Of a stretch of 64,000 nt of DNA, positions 1 through 10,400 are shown one piece after another. The position numbers were made by a program, and so were the translations under genes. The notes beneath the pieces were generated by a model, which had not been told where the DNA came from, made no database searches, and was given only the letters and a program-made list of their open reading frames with translations. Source of the DNA: Arthrobacter russicus. Its GTDB lineage: Bacteria; Actinomycetota; Actinomycetes; Actinomycetales; Micrococcaceae. The stretch's first letter is position 1. Every line of letters starts with the position of its first letter. The stretch is from assembly GCF_031454135.1 (NCBI RefSeq), contig NZ_JAVDQF010000001.1, positions 992,001 to 1,056,000 on the forward strand. The letters run 5' to 3'.

Positions 1-3000
1 CTCTCCCCGGGCTTCGCCGACAGCCCGGCAGAAACTGGCCAGCAGTACCGGTTCGAGGCTGATCCCCCGGGATTCGGCGGCCTCGGTCAGCCGCTCCATG
101 GTGGCTGCGGGAATCTTTGAGGTCCGCGATCGGCCGCCGGCCGGATCGGCCAATGGCGCCGGAGGCAGGCCTGCGGTCACCGCTTGCCAATACGCCGACT
201 CGTCCGTCCACGGCTGCTCCGGATCCGCCAAACCCATGGCCCAACTGCGGTAAGCGGTTGTCGGCCGGCTGGGCCACTGGACTTCGGCCCCGGGTCCGCT
301 CCGGTAAGCGGCCAATAGGTCCGGTACCAGCACCTCCCAGGAGGCCGCATCCAGGGCCAGGTGGTGGACTGCGATCACCACGTGGTCCCGATCCGGGCCC
401 GGCACGATCCGGGTGCTCATCAGTTCGCCCGGAAGCGGCGCCAGATCCGCGCGGGCCGCGCGGACCGCCGAACCGATGTCCGACGAACCGATGTCGGCTG
501 CACCAATCTCCGCCGCGTCAGTCTCCGCTGCGTCACGTTCCGCCGCGTCATTCTCAGCTGCCTCGCCTCGGGCGTGCCGCGGCACTCCGAGCGCGGAAGC
601 TGCGACGATTTCGGCGGTCTCGGAACTGCCGTCCCAGCGCAGCCGCAGCGCGTCATGCCGGCCGGTCACGGCCTGGCAGGCGGCAGCCCAGCGCACCCCG
701 TCGACGGGCTCCTCGGCGGCCAGCACGATCCACTGGTCGAAGCCTTCGAGTCCACCGGCCCGCTGCGCCTGGCGTAGGAATTCCGGCGGTACCGGGAAGC
801 TCCCGACGCCGTCCCGGTCCGGTTCGGCGATCTCGGCACCGCCCAACCACGCGGCGAGCGCAGCCGGCGTCCGATGTGTGAAGATCTGCGCGAGGCCCAG
901 GCTGTGCCCGGCCTTGGCCAGCGCGGTCAGCACCCGGACCGAGCGCAGACTGTCGCCGCCGATCGCGAAGAAGTCGTCGTGCCGAGCCACCGCCGGCACC
1001 CCGATGACGTCCGCGAAGATGGCGCAGACCAGGGTTTCCAGGTCGCCGCGCGGACCCTCGAATGGCTGATCCGACGCTTCCGGGACCGGCACCACGAGCG
1101 ATTTCAGGTCCACTTTTCCGTTGGCGGTCAACGGCAACCGGTCCAGCACCGTCCAAGCGCTCGGCCGCATCGGCACCGGCAACCGGTCCGCCATCACCCG
1201 GGTCAGTTCGTCGACCGCGACCTGGCCCGAGACATAGCCGAACAGTTCCAGCGGATGCTCCGCGGAGCGCCGCGCCGCGATCACCGCCGCGGCCAGCACC
1301 GAGGGGATTTCCCGGGCCACGGCTTCGATCTCCGCGGTCTCGATCCGATGGCCGCGGATCTTCACCTGGTGATCGCGCCGGCCTTTGAACTCAAGCCCGT
1401 CCTCGCCCAGCAGTACGATGTCGCCGGTCCGGTAGAACCTGCCGCCACCGCCGCGCGGGTCGGCGACGAACGTCGTCGCAGTCTGCCCCGGGCGGCCCAG
1501 ATAGCCGATGCCCACCCCGGTTCCGGCAACATAGAGTTCCCCTCTCACGCCAGGCGGGCAGGGTTGCAAATCATCGTTGAGCACCAGGAGCTCGGTATTC
1601 TGCAACGCGGTGCCGATCGGCGCAGTAGTGCGACCGGGGTTGCTGCCGAGCTCGAATTCCGCGTGCGTGACGTCGTCCGAACACTCGGTGGGCCCGTAGG
1701 CATTGACCAGGATGTCCTCCGGATGCCCCTGGAGCCAGGCGCGGACCGAATCCGCGGGCAGGGCTTCTCCGGTCAGCAGCAGCCGGCGCAGATCGGGGAT
1801 CTCCGGCAACGGCCGGCCAGCCGATTCGGCTTCGATCGCCACGCCGAGCAAGGATGGCACGATTTCCAGCACCGTGGTCCGCTGTTGCGCCGCCCAGCCC
1901 CAGAGCGCATGCGGATCGGCGACCGCACTGCGCGGCGGGACCGCGGTGGCACCGCCGACCATGAGCGCACAAAGCAGCTGCCACAGCGAAATGTCGAAGG
2001 TCAGCGCAGCATTGGCTAGCACCACGTCGTCCGGAGTCAGCGCGAGCGTATCGACCTTCGCGGCCAGGTGGTTCGCCAGACCGGCCCGGTGGATCAAGGC
2101 GCCCTTGGGCTTTCCGGTCGAACCGGAAGTGAACAGCAGATAGGCTGCTTGTCCGGGCCGAATGGCCTGGCCGCCCACCAATGCCGCGAGCGATTCCAAC
2201 GGATCGCCGAGCACCGGTTCCGCCGGCAGCGCCTCGAGGTCCACGACCCGGGAAGCCGACCGAGCAGCAGCCAGAGCCGATTCCAGCAGCTCCCGGAACC
2301 GGGCATCCGCCAGGACCGCCTGCGGCTGGGCCGATTCCAGGACGGTCGCGATCCGGGCCGCCGGCGAAGCGCAGTCCAGCGGAAGGTAGACCGCGCCGAT
2401 GGCCCAGATCGCGAGCAGGCAGGCCGGGCTCTGCGCATCGGTCTCCCGGGCCACCGCGACCACGTCGCCAGAACCGACGCCTTGCAGCAGCAACTCCTCG
2501 GCCAGCAATCCGGCCTGCGCGGCCAATTGCCGGTAGCTCAGCGAAATCCCGTCCGGACCGATCACCGCCTTGGCATAACGATGTGCTTCGGCGACCTCGA
2601 GGAAACGCAGCATCACGTCTTGCGGCGCAGCGGTTTCCGGACCGGTCAGAGCTGTGGCCAGTTGCACCCGGTCCTGCGGAAGCATTACCGATGCTGCTCG
2701 GACCGGCCGTTCCGGCTGCTGCACGAGTTGTTCCAGAACCGTCACGAACCGCGCTGCGAGCCGCTCCGCACCGCGGCCGGTGAACAGATCCGTGGCGTAC
2801 TCCACGTGCAGCCGCAGTGCCGGTTCGGTTCCTCTGGTTTCGACGAATTCGAACGACAGGTCGAACTTGGCGGTATCGCTGCCCAGGGTTTCCAAACGCA
2901 GCTCGCCGGCCGGCGGTGCGGGCTCTTCCACGGTGTAGCCGAGATAGGTCTGGAAGACCGGGTGCCGATCGGCGTTGCGTTCGACCGCAAGCCGTTCCAG

Positions 3001-6000
3001 CACCAATTCGAAGGGCACTGCCTGCTGCGCGAAGCACGCCACGTCGGTGCGCCGTACCCCGCGCAGCACATCGCTGAACGACGCCGCACCCGGCACCCTG
3101 GTCCGCAGCACGACCGTGTTGAGGAAAGGCCCGACCGTCTGTTCCGCAGCCAGGTCGAGCCGTGCGGTAGTGGCAGTGCCCAGTGGGAGGTCTTCGCCCG
3201 CACCGAGATTCCGGTAGAGCACACCGAGCGCACCTTGCATCAGCATGAACATGGTGACCCCGGTGCGCCGGGCCAGGGTTTCCGCGGCTGCCGCCAGATC
3301 CGCCGGAATCGTGACCGAGACGATGTCGCCCCGATGGCTCTCCACCTGGGGACGCGGCAGTTCGAACGGCAAAGCCAGCTCGGACGGGGCGTCGGCGAGC
3401 TCCGCAGCCCAGAACTCCAAGCCGGGATTCCAGCGCCCCTCGGTGACGTCCCGGTCCTCGTCCGCGGTCAAGTCAAGGTAACGCAATCGGGCGCTGCCCA
3501 GTTCGGGTTCGACGCCGGCCGTCCGGGCCGCATAGGCGGCGTCCAGATCGGCCAGCAAGCGGTTCACCGACGTCGCGTCGACCGCGACATGGTGCATCGT
3601 CACGGCGACCGCCGCGGGTTCGCCCGATTCGTCCAGCACCAAAATCCCGCGGATCGGCGCTTCGGTCTCCAGATCGAAGCCGGCGCCCATGGCAGCCCGG
3701 AGTTCCGCGCTGCCTTCGGCGGCCGCACCCCGCAGCGTGGGCGGCAAATCGCGGTTGGCCAGGATCCGTTGTTCGAGTTCTCCGGTTTCCGGGTCCAACC
3801 GGATCACCGTGCGGAGAATCTCGTGCCGTTCCCGGAGGTCGTCCAGCGCTGCGGCGAATGCTTCGACGCTGAGTTTGCCGGTGGCCCGGATCAGGAACGG
3901 AAGATGGTAGGCGTCTGCGGCCCCTCCGGTCTGCGCCAACAGCCACAGCCGGCGCTGCGCCCGGCTCGCGGGCGCCAGGTCCCCGTCCCGGCGCACCGCC
4001 AGCGCCGTGCCGCCGACCGCAGCGCTGCCCCGGTAGACGGCGGCGAGCGAGCGCGGTGTGGGGTTCGCGAAAACCTGGTCCAAGGTGATGTCGAACCCGG
4101 TGCTCCGGCGCAGCCGGCTGACCAATCGCGCCGCGGTGATCGAATGGCCGCCGAGCCCGAAGAGATCCTCGTCCGGGCCGACCCGGTCCACGCCGAGCGC
4201 GCCGGCGAATTCGGCCTGCAGCAGATCGGTCAGACCGTCAGACACCGCACCGCTGCTGGAGTTCGCCGGGGCCTCGGGCGCTGGAAGCGCCTTCCGGTCG
4301 ATCTTCCCGTTGGCGGTCAACGGCATCGCGTCCAACACCACGATGTGGCTGGGCACCATGTATTCGGGCAGCGCCGAACGCAACTGGCCGAGCAGTTCCG
4401 CCGAGACGTTCTCCACTCCGACGGCGGCCCGGACATAACCGACGAGCTGGCGCAGACCGTCGGCGCCAGTGTGCGCATGGGCAACCGCTTCCAGCACCTG
4501 GGGGGCCGCCCGGAGCGCGGCTTCGACCTCGCCGAGCTCCACCCGGTGCCCGCGGATTTTCACTTGGAAGTCGGAGCGCCCCGAATAGTGCAGCACTCCT
4601 GCGGCATCGAATTTCGCCAAATCCCCGGTACGGTACATCCGGGCGCCGCCGGGACCTCCGGGCTCCGGGACGAAACTCACTGCGGTGAGCTCCGGCCGGC
4701 CGCGGTAGCCGTGCGCCAGGCCGATGCCGGACAGATACAGATCGCCGACGACGCCGATCGGGCAGGGCCGCAACCAGGCGTCCAGTACCAGGGCCCGGGT
4801 CAGCGCAATCGGTCGGCCGATCGGCACCGGTCCGGTATGCCCGGCGGGCAGCGGGCAGGTGGTGGACCAGATGGTGGTTTCGGTCGGTCCGTAGCTGTTG
4901 AAAACCTGTTCCGCACCGGCGGTCAGGACTTCGGCCAGCGTCTCCGGCAATGCCTCGCCGCCCACCACAATGCGCAGTCCCCCGATCGATTCGGGGTGTT
5001 CTTCGGCCAGCGCACGCCACAACGACGGGGTGGCTTGCAGATGGCTGGGCTGGAAGCTGCGGATCGCCTCCGCGAGGCGGTCAAGGTCATGCACGGTGGC
5101 CGCATCGAGCAACGCCGTCTCGGCACCGGCCAAGAGGGTTCCGAGCAACTCGAACTCGGCAATGTCGAAAGTCAACGGGGTGACCGCGCACAACCGGCTC
5201 GATGGGCCCAGGCCCACCTGTCGCGCCATATCGTCGAGCAGGTTCCCGAAGGCCACATCGGGGACCGTCACGCCCTTCGGACGGCCGGTGGAACCGGAGG
5301 TGAAAATCGTATAGGCCGGGGTCTGCGCGCCGCGCGGAGCGCACTCGCCCAGCTCGGTCGGACTCGCCCCAGCATCGCTCAAGACCAGGAGATCGACAGC
5401 CCCGGCGCTGCGCAGCGCCGGCGCGGTCACCGGATCCACCAGCGTCACCCGGGGTTGCGCGTCGTCGAAGATCTGCCGGATCCGCTCCGCCGGGTAGCCC
5501 GGATCCAACGGCACGTATTGCGCGCCGCGCCAGGCCACGGCGAGGAGCGCCGCAACCATCCGCGGCGCCCGGCCCAGAGCCACGGTCACCGTGTCTCCGG
5601 GCCGCACCGCGGCGCTCCGGAGTTGCTCGGTGATCGCAGCGACATCCGCCAAGAACTGGGATCCGGTGATCACGGCCTCCGGATGCTGCGCATCTGCGGC
5701 CAGGTCCAATCGGCGGCTGCCCCGGTAGACGACGTCATCGGGACGCGCCTGCAGGGAGTGCACGATCCGCTGCACCCAGGAATCTTCGGAAAGCCGGCGC
5801 TCCGGCCCGAATTCGTGACCGGCCCGCCACTGCGGTTCTTCCGGAAGCGAAAGATCCAAGGCAGCCACTGCCCGGTCACCTGAACCGGGCATCGCCCGCA
5901 CCACGGCGCACAGCCGCCGGGCGATCCGTTCTGCGCGCTCCGGTGCGAGCCTCGCCGGGTCCACGTCCAGGTGCACGTCCGAGCCAGGCATCACAATCAC

Positions 6001-7134
6001 GGTCAACGGGTACTGGGTGGAATCCTGGACCCGGGCACCGGTGATCTGCAAGCCTTCGCTGGAAGCTTCGCCGACGCCGTCGAGCGGGTAGTTCTCGACC
6101 AGCATCAAACTGTCAAAAAGCGCACCCATGCCCAGATCTGCTTGGATCTGGGCCAGCCCCCGGTCCGCCGCATCGTCGAGCGCGAGCATCGATTCGTACT
6201 GCGCCCGGCACAGCTCCGCCAGCGTCGTTCCCGCCGCCGGTGCCACGATCACCGGAACGGTATTGACGAAAAGCCCCACCATCGACTCGAAGCCGGTCAT
6301 CTCCGGACGGCGTCGGGAAAGCGTCGTCCCGTAGACCACATCGGTCCGGCCCAGCTCCGCGCCCAGCGTCAGCCCCCAGGCCACTTGGGCCGCTGCCGCG
6401 AAGGTGCACCCGGACTCCCTGGCCCAGTCCGCCAACCCGGCCAGGTCGTCGACCGTAATCCCCGAGTCCAGCCGCAACCTCCGCTCCGCGCCGCCGGCCG
6501 TCGCCTTGCCGGGCGGTTCCTGGGCCAACAGGGTCGGTCCGGAACACGCCGCCAGCCGGGCTTTCCAGAGCTCCCCGGTTTCCGGATCCGCGGCGGCCTG
6601 CACCCGGGTCACGTACTCGGTGTAGCGGGCAAGCTGCGGCAGCGCGGATTCCGTTCCGTGGTAGAAAGCCAGGAGATCGCGCAGGATCACCGGCATCGAC
6701 CAGCCGTCCAGAATCAGATGGTGCAAGGTGAGCACCAACCGGTATTGCCGGCCGCCGAGCTCGAGCAGCAGAGCGCGCAGCAAAGGCGGGCGTTCCAGGT
6801 CGAACCGCAGTTCCCGCTCCCGGCGTTCCTCCCGTTCCGCAGCGGCCTCGTCCGCGGCTTCGCAGACCCGCCACGGCAAGTCGACGCCGCGTACCGTGAC
6901 AAACCAGGACCGGCCGGCCTGATCGCTGCGCACTGCGGCACGCAGCATCTCGTGCCGTTCCAGGAGCTTTCCACCGGCTTCGCGCAGCGCCTCGAGATCG
7001 AGCTCTCCGGTCAAGTCGATGGCTGCCTGGACCGTGTAGACATCGGATTCACCGGCGTCGAGAGTGGCAGCGAGCAAGATCCCTTCCGCGAGCGGGGGGA
7101 GTTTGACGATGTCGTCGATGGAGTGCTGGGACAT
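1..7134 (-). CDS. Non-ribosomal peptide synthetase, C-A-T-C-A-T-E..., 3' end beyond the window
   Basis: At least 2378 residues are visible, open to the left edge. Domains seen by translating the minus strand: C with HHLILDG (His138-139), A with FDIAEF (Asp657), carrier with GGHS (Ser998), a second C with HHVAVDA (His1181), A with FDISLW (Asp1714), carrier with GGDS (Ser2062), then an epimerase-like domain with HHLALDAASW (about 2257) cut by the edge. Read against the GrsA positions, the A-domain signatures are D-I-F-Q-V-G-S-I-W-K (nearest to Gly-type codes I remember) and D-I-W-E-L-T-A-D-D-K (Dab/Dap-type). The N-terminal C follows an epimerising NRPS, so it probably takes a D-configured donor. 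The ATG has GGAAG seven bases upstream. No thioesterase is visible. It sits 48 bp after mbtH and is probably co-transcribed with it. The NRPS call is certain; substrates are inferred. Confidence 0.95.
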   Translation of the reverse strand, partial: MSQHSIDDIVKLPPLAEGILLAATLDAGESDVYTVQAAIDLTGELDLEALREAGGKLLERHEMLRAAVRSDQAGRSWFVTVRGVDLPWRVCEAADEAAAEREERRERELRFDLERPPLLRALLLELGGRQYRLVLTLHHLILDGWSMPVILRDLLAFYHGTESALPQLARYTEYVTRVQAAADPETGELWKARLAACSGPTLLAQEPPGKATAGGAERRLRLDSGITVDDLAGLADWARESGCTFAAAAQVAWGLTLGAELGRTDVVYGTTLSRRRPEMTGFESMVGLFVNTVPVIVAPAAGTTLAELCRAQYESMLALDDAADRGLAQIQADLGMGALFDSLMLVENYPLDGVGEASSEGLQITGARVQDSTQYPLTVIVMPGSDVHLDVDPARLAPERAERIARRLCAVVRAMPGSGDRAVAALDLSLPEEPQWRAGHEFGPERRLSEDSWVQRIVHSLQARPDDVVYRGSRRLDLAADAQHPEAVITGSQFLADVAAITEQLRSAAVRPGDTVTVALGRAPRMVAALLAVAWRGAQYVPLDPGYPAERIRQIFDDAQPRVTLVDPVTAPALRSAGAVDLLVLSDAGASPTELGECAPRGAQTPAYTIFTSGSTGRPKGVTVPDVAFGNLLDDMARQVGLGPSSRLCAVTPLTFDIAEFELLGTLLAGAETALLDAATVHDLDRLAEAIRSFQPSHLQATPSLWRALAEEHPESIGGLRIVVGGEALPETLAEVLTAGAEQVFNSYGPTETTIWSTTCPLPAGHTGPVPIGRPIALTRALVLDAWLRPCPIGVVGDLYLSGIGLAHGYRGRPELTAVSFVPEPGGPGGARMYRTGDLAKFDAAGVLHYSGRSDFQVKIRGHRVELGEVEAALRAAPQVLEAVAHAHTGADGLRQLVGYVRAAVGVENVSAELLGQLRSALPEYMVPSHIVVLDAMPLTANGKIDRKALPAPEAPANSSSGAVSDGLTDLLQAEFAGALGVDRVGPDEDLFGLGGHSITAARLVSRLRRSTGFDITLDQVFANPTPRSLAAVYRGSAAVGGTALAVRRDGDLAPASRAQRRLWLLAQTGGAADAYHLPFLIRATGKLSVEAFAAALDDLRERHEILRTVIRLDPETGELEQRILANRDLPPTLRGAAAEGSAELRAAMGAGFDLETEAPIRGILVLDESGEPAAVAVTMHHVAVDATSVNRLLADLDAAYAARTAGVEPELGSARLRYLDLTADEDRDVTEGRWNPGLEFWAAELADAPSELALPFELPRPQVESHRGDIVSVTIPADLAAAAETLARRTGVTMFMLMQGALGVLYRNLGAGEDLPLGTATTARLDLAAEQTVGPFLNTVVLRTRVPGAASFSDVLRGVRRTDVACFAQQAVPFELVLERLAVERNADRHPVFQTYLGYTVEEPAPPAGELRLETLGSDTAKFDLSFEFVETRGTEPALRLHVEYATDLFTGRGAERLAARFVTVLEQLVQQPERPVRAASVMLPQDRVQLATALTGPETAAPQDVMLRFLEVAEAHRYAKAVIGPDGISLSYRQLAAQAGLLAEELLLQGVGSGDVVAVARETDAQSPACLLAIWAIGAVYLPLDCASPAARIATVLESAQPQAVLADARFRELLESALAAARSASRVVDLEALPAEPVLGDPLESLAALVGGQAIRPGQAAYLLFTSGSTGKPKGALIHRAGLANHLAAKVDTLALTPDDVVLANAALTFDISLWQLLCALMVGGATAVPPRSAVADPHALWGWAAQQRTTVLEIVPSLLGVAIEAESAGRPLPEIPDLRRLLLTGEALPADSVRAWLQGHPEDILVNAYGPTECSDDVTHAEFELGSNPGRTTAPIGTALQNTELLVLNDDLQPCPPGVRGELYVAGTGVGIGYLGRPGQTATTFVADPRGGGGRFYRTGDIVLLGEDGLEFKGRRDHQVKIRGHRIETAEIEAVAREIPSVLAAAVIAARRSAEHPLELFGYVSGQVAVDELTRVMADRLPVPMRPSAWTVLDRLPLTANGKVDLKSLVVPVPEASDQPFEGPRGDLETLVCAIFADVIGVPAVARHDDFFAIGGDSLRSVRVLTALAKAGHSLGLAQIFTHRTPAALAAWLGGAEIAEPDRDGVGSFPVPPEFLRQAQRAGGLEGFDQWIVLAAEEPVDGVRWAAACQAVTGRHDALRLRWDGSSETAEIVAASALGVPRHARGEAAENDAAERDAAETDAAEIGAADIGSSDIGSAVRAARADLAPLPGELMSTRIVPGPDRDHVVIAVHHLALDAASWEVLVPDLLAAYRSGPGAEVQWPSRPTTAYRSWAMGLADPEQPWTDESAYWQAVTAGLPPAPLADPAGGRSRTSKIPAATMERLTEAAESRGISLEPVLLASFCRAVGEARGE

Positions 7135-7182
7135 GGGGATCTTCCGTCGGAGGAGGGTCGGGGGTTCGGCAGGCCGGTCAGC

Positions 7183-7374
7183 TCATCGGGCGCTCAACGG
7201 ACGCAAATCAGTCCATTCGCGTTCCACGAAGGCCAACGCTTCGGCTCGGGGCGACGCCGGAAGCCGGATCTCCCAACCCTCGGGAACCTCGGCGAACACC
7301 GGCCACAGCGAGTGCTGCAGTTCGGCATTGCGCAGCACCAGGAATTGGGCAGTGTCATCGTCAAAGGGGTTCAT
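7183..7374 (-). CDS. mbtH: MbtH-family NRPS accessory protein
   Basis: A 63-residue protein of typical MbtH length that opens MNPFDDD and contains the family pattern FLVLRNAELQHSLWP followed by PEGWE. MbtH proteins bind NRPS adenylation domains and are often required for their solubility or activity. It lies between the two NRPS genes, 63 bp after the first and 48 bp before the second, with the ribosome site GAAAGGAA upstream of the ATG, so it is almost certainly part of the same operon. It has no catalytic role of its own. Confidence 0.95.
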   Translation of the reverse strand: MNPFDDDTAQFLVLRNAELQHSLWPVFAEVPEGWEIRLPASPRAEALAFVEREWTDLRPLSAR

Positions 7375-7437
7375 GGTTTTCCTTTCGGGGAATTTTCACG
7401 TGATGTCGGGTGGAGCCGGAATGGGTTCATCCCGGTT

Positions 7438-10400
7438 TCAGGATTCGAGTTCGAACAACAGCTGGGCCGCCATCGCCGCCAAATCGGCATCCGCTTCGGC
7501 CTCGGCGGCGACCGGTTTCGGTGCGGTCGGAGCCGCGGCTCCGGCCGTCTGCCGGATCAAGGCATCGAGGAAGCAGCCGGTGAGCGCGGTCAGCGACGCC
7601 GCACCCCAAGCGGTCCCGGACGCTGTAAACCGGGCGACCAGCACCGGGCCTTCGGGCCGGGCTTCCACGATTGCGTTCAGGTCGACCAGGTGAAGCTGCG
7701 GGAAGCCTGCCGCGAAGTGCGCCCGGCCCGGCCGGCCGACGCCTTCCCAATAGCGGCCGCGCATGGTTTCGGCCCGGCCCAGATAGTTGAAGGAGAAATC
7801 CGGTTCGGGCACCGCGGCCACCGCCGGATCCCCGGCCAGATAGCGCAGGATGCCGAAACCAGTCCCGTCCTGGAAGCCAGCCCCGTCCTGGAAGCCAGCC
7901 CCATTCGGGGTCGATCCCCCGACCGGCGCCGCGAGGTCGACCAGCACCGGCCACTCACTGGTGAACCAGCCCACGGTTTCGGCCAGGTCAGCGCTGAGCT
8001 CGGGCAAGTCCCGGCCGTGCCCTTCGCGCCGGACCAGGATCCGATCACGCCCAGTGACCGTGCCGATTGCCCGCAGATAAGCCTGGAAAAGCACCGAATC
8101 GACGCTCAGCGCCGCCGGGCCCTGGGCCCCGGCCAACAGCCGGGCCGTGGGTTCTGCGGGAAGTTCCACCACCTGTTGGTGGGCCTCCGCCATGCTGCCC
8201 AACTGGAGCACTGCGGCGGCTGAGGGAGCATTGGCCAATTCGGACCAGCGCGCGGCTTGGCCGAGCAGCGCCGGATCGTGGGCCAGAGCTTGGGCACGGC
8301 GCAACCAAGCCCGGTACGAAGTTCCGGCCGGTGCGGCCGCAGCGCCGTCCGCGGCCAGGATCCGGTCGACATCGTCCAGGATGATCCGCCAGGAAACCCC
8401 GTCCACCACCAAGTGGTGGATCTCCAAGCCGAGGATGCCGCCTGCCCCGCCGTCACCGGAGTCGTCGCCGTCCGGCCACCATCGGGCCCGCAGGCACCGG
8501 CCGGACCGGGCGCTGAGTTCGGGCGCGGCCCAGCTCTCCGGGTCGCCCGGGTCTTCGCCGGGTTGTCCGGCGCTGACCAGTTCGGCAGCCGCGAGCGGAT
8601 CCCGCGGCACCCGGATGCTCGCTGTGGCGCCGTGGCCTTCGAGGACGGCACCGAGCAACGGATGCCGGGCGAGCAGTCCGCTGACTAGGTCGAGCACCGC
8701 GGGCAGACTCCGCAGCCGGGCGCTGCGCAACGCGAAGGACTGGGTGAATCCTTCCAAGTCGCCGGTCCGGGAGATCATCCACCGGGCGACCGGCGGCAGC
8801 GGAATGCTTCCGAAGGCCTCCGCAGAGTCTTGGTCCGGGCCGGGAGCACTGCCCTGGAGCACTGCCGCCATGGCGGCCGCAGTGCGCAGCTCCAGTACCT
8901 GCCTGGCGGTGAGCACCAATCCGGCGTGCTTGGCGCGGCCGGCCAACGTCACGGCCAAGATGCTGTCCCCGCCGAGGCGCAGGAAATCGTCGTCGGGCAG
9001 CACGTCCTCGAGGTCCAGCAACTCCGCGATCAGACCGCAGAGCGTCTGCTCCGCGGGGGTCCGCGCGACCCGTCCGGGCTCGGCGCCGGCCGCGGCCGAA
9101 GACATTTCGGCGGTCGGTTCCGGTAGGGCTTTGACATCGAGCTTCCCATTGAGCGTCCGCGGCATGGCCTCGATGAGCAGCACCTGGCGCGGCACGAAAT
9201 GCTGCGGCAGCACGGCCTCCATCGCACTGCGCAACCGGTCCGGCAGCTGCTCCAGCAGCTCGGCGGCGAGCCCTGCTTCGGCCACCACATAGCCGACCAA
9301 TTGGCGTTGTCCGGACGGGTCCTCTTTCGGCACCACCTCGGCGAAGGCCACTTCGGGCTGCGCCAAAAGCACGGCGCGCGCTTCGCCCGGTTCCACCCGG
9401 ACCCCGCGAATCTTCACCTGGTCGTCGGAACGCCCGAAATAGTCGAGTTCTCCGGCGTCCGTCCAAGCGACGAGATCCCCCGTGCGGTACATCCGGGCGC
9501 CAGGGTGGTTGCCGCCGAGATCCGCGATGAACCGCTCGGCGGTCAGATCCGGCCGACCGAAATACTCCCGGGCCACAATGTCGCCGGCCACGTACAGCTC
9601 ACCGACCGTGCCGGCCGGAACCGGACGCAGCAATTCGTCCAAGACCAGCAGCTCGGCACCGGAGACCGGAGCTCCGATGCTGGGCTCGGCACCGGGGAGC
9701 AGCGCTCCGGTCATGGTCACGCAGACCGTCGACTCAGTCGGCCCGTAGGCGTTGAGCATCTGCCGTCCCGGAGCCCACTGCCCGGTGAGTTCCGCGGGGC
9801 AGCGTTCCCCGGCGGAAATCACAATCAGGTCCTCCGGCACCTGGTCCGGGGACATCGCGGCCAAGACCGTCGGCGGGGCGCAGAACCACTGTGCCTGCTG
9901 TGTGGCGAGGAAAGTCGCCAGCGGTTCCCCGGGCAGCCGCTCGTCCCGGGTCGGCACCAGGAGCGTTCCGGCGCAGACCACGGTCAGCACCAGTTCCCAG
10001 ATGTACGCGTCGAAGCCCACCGCGGCGAATTGCACGACCCGCAAACCGTCGCGGTCGCCGAATGCCCGGCGCTGTTGCTCGGCGAAGGCCGCCAGGTTCT
10101 GCTGCGCCACCCGGACGCCTTTGGGTTTGCCGGTGGAACCGGAGGTGAAGATCAGATAGGCGCCTTGCTGCGGGTGCCGGACCGGCACCGGCAATTGCTC
10201 CGGATCCATGGTTCCGGGCTGCTCCAGCTCCGCCGCGTCCAGGTCCAGGACCTGCGCATCGGCGTCGATCAGCTGTCGCTGCGCAGTGCGGGTGACCACG
10301 ACCGCAGGCTTCGCGGTCGCCAAGATCCCGCGGATGCGTTCCGTCGGATTCTCCACATCGACCGGCAGATAGGTCCCGCCCGCCGCCAGCACCGCGAGCG

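Noticed and set aside
2068-5883. 1271-codon open frame on the plus strand opposite the NRPS
   Set aside because: High-GC codon bias keeps the antisense frame open. The product is Arg/Gln/Gly-rich with no domain, while the minus strand carries clear NRPS motifs.
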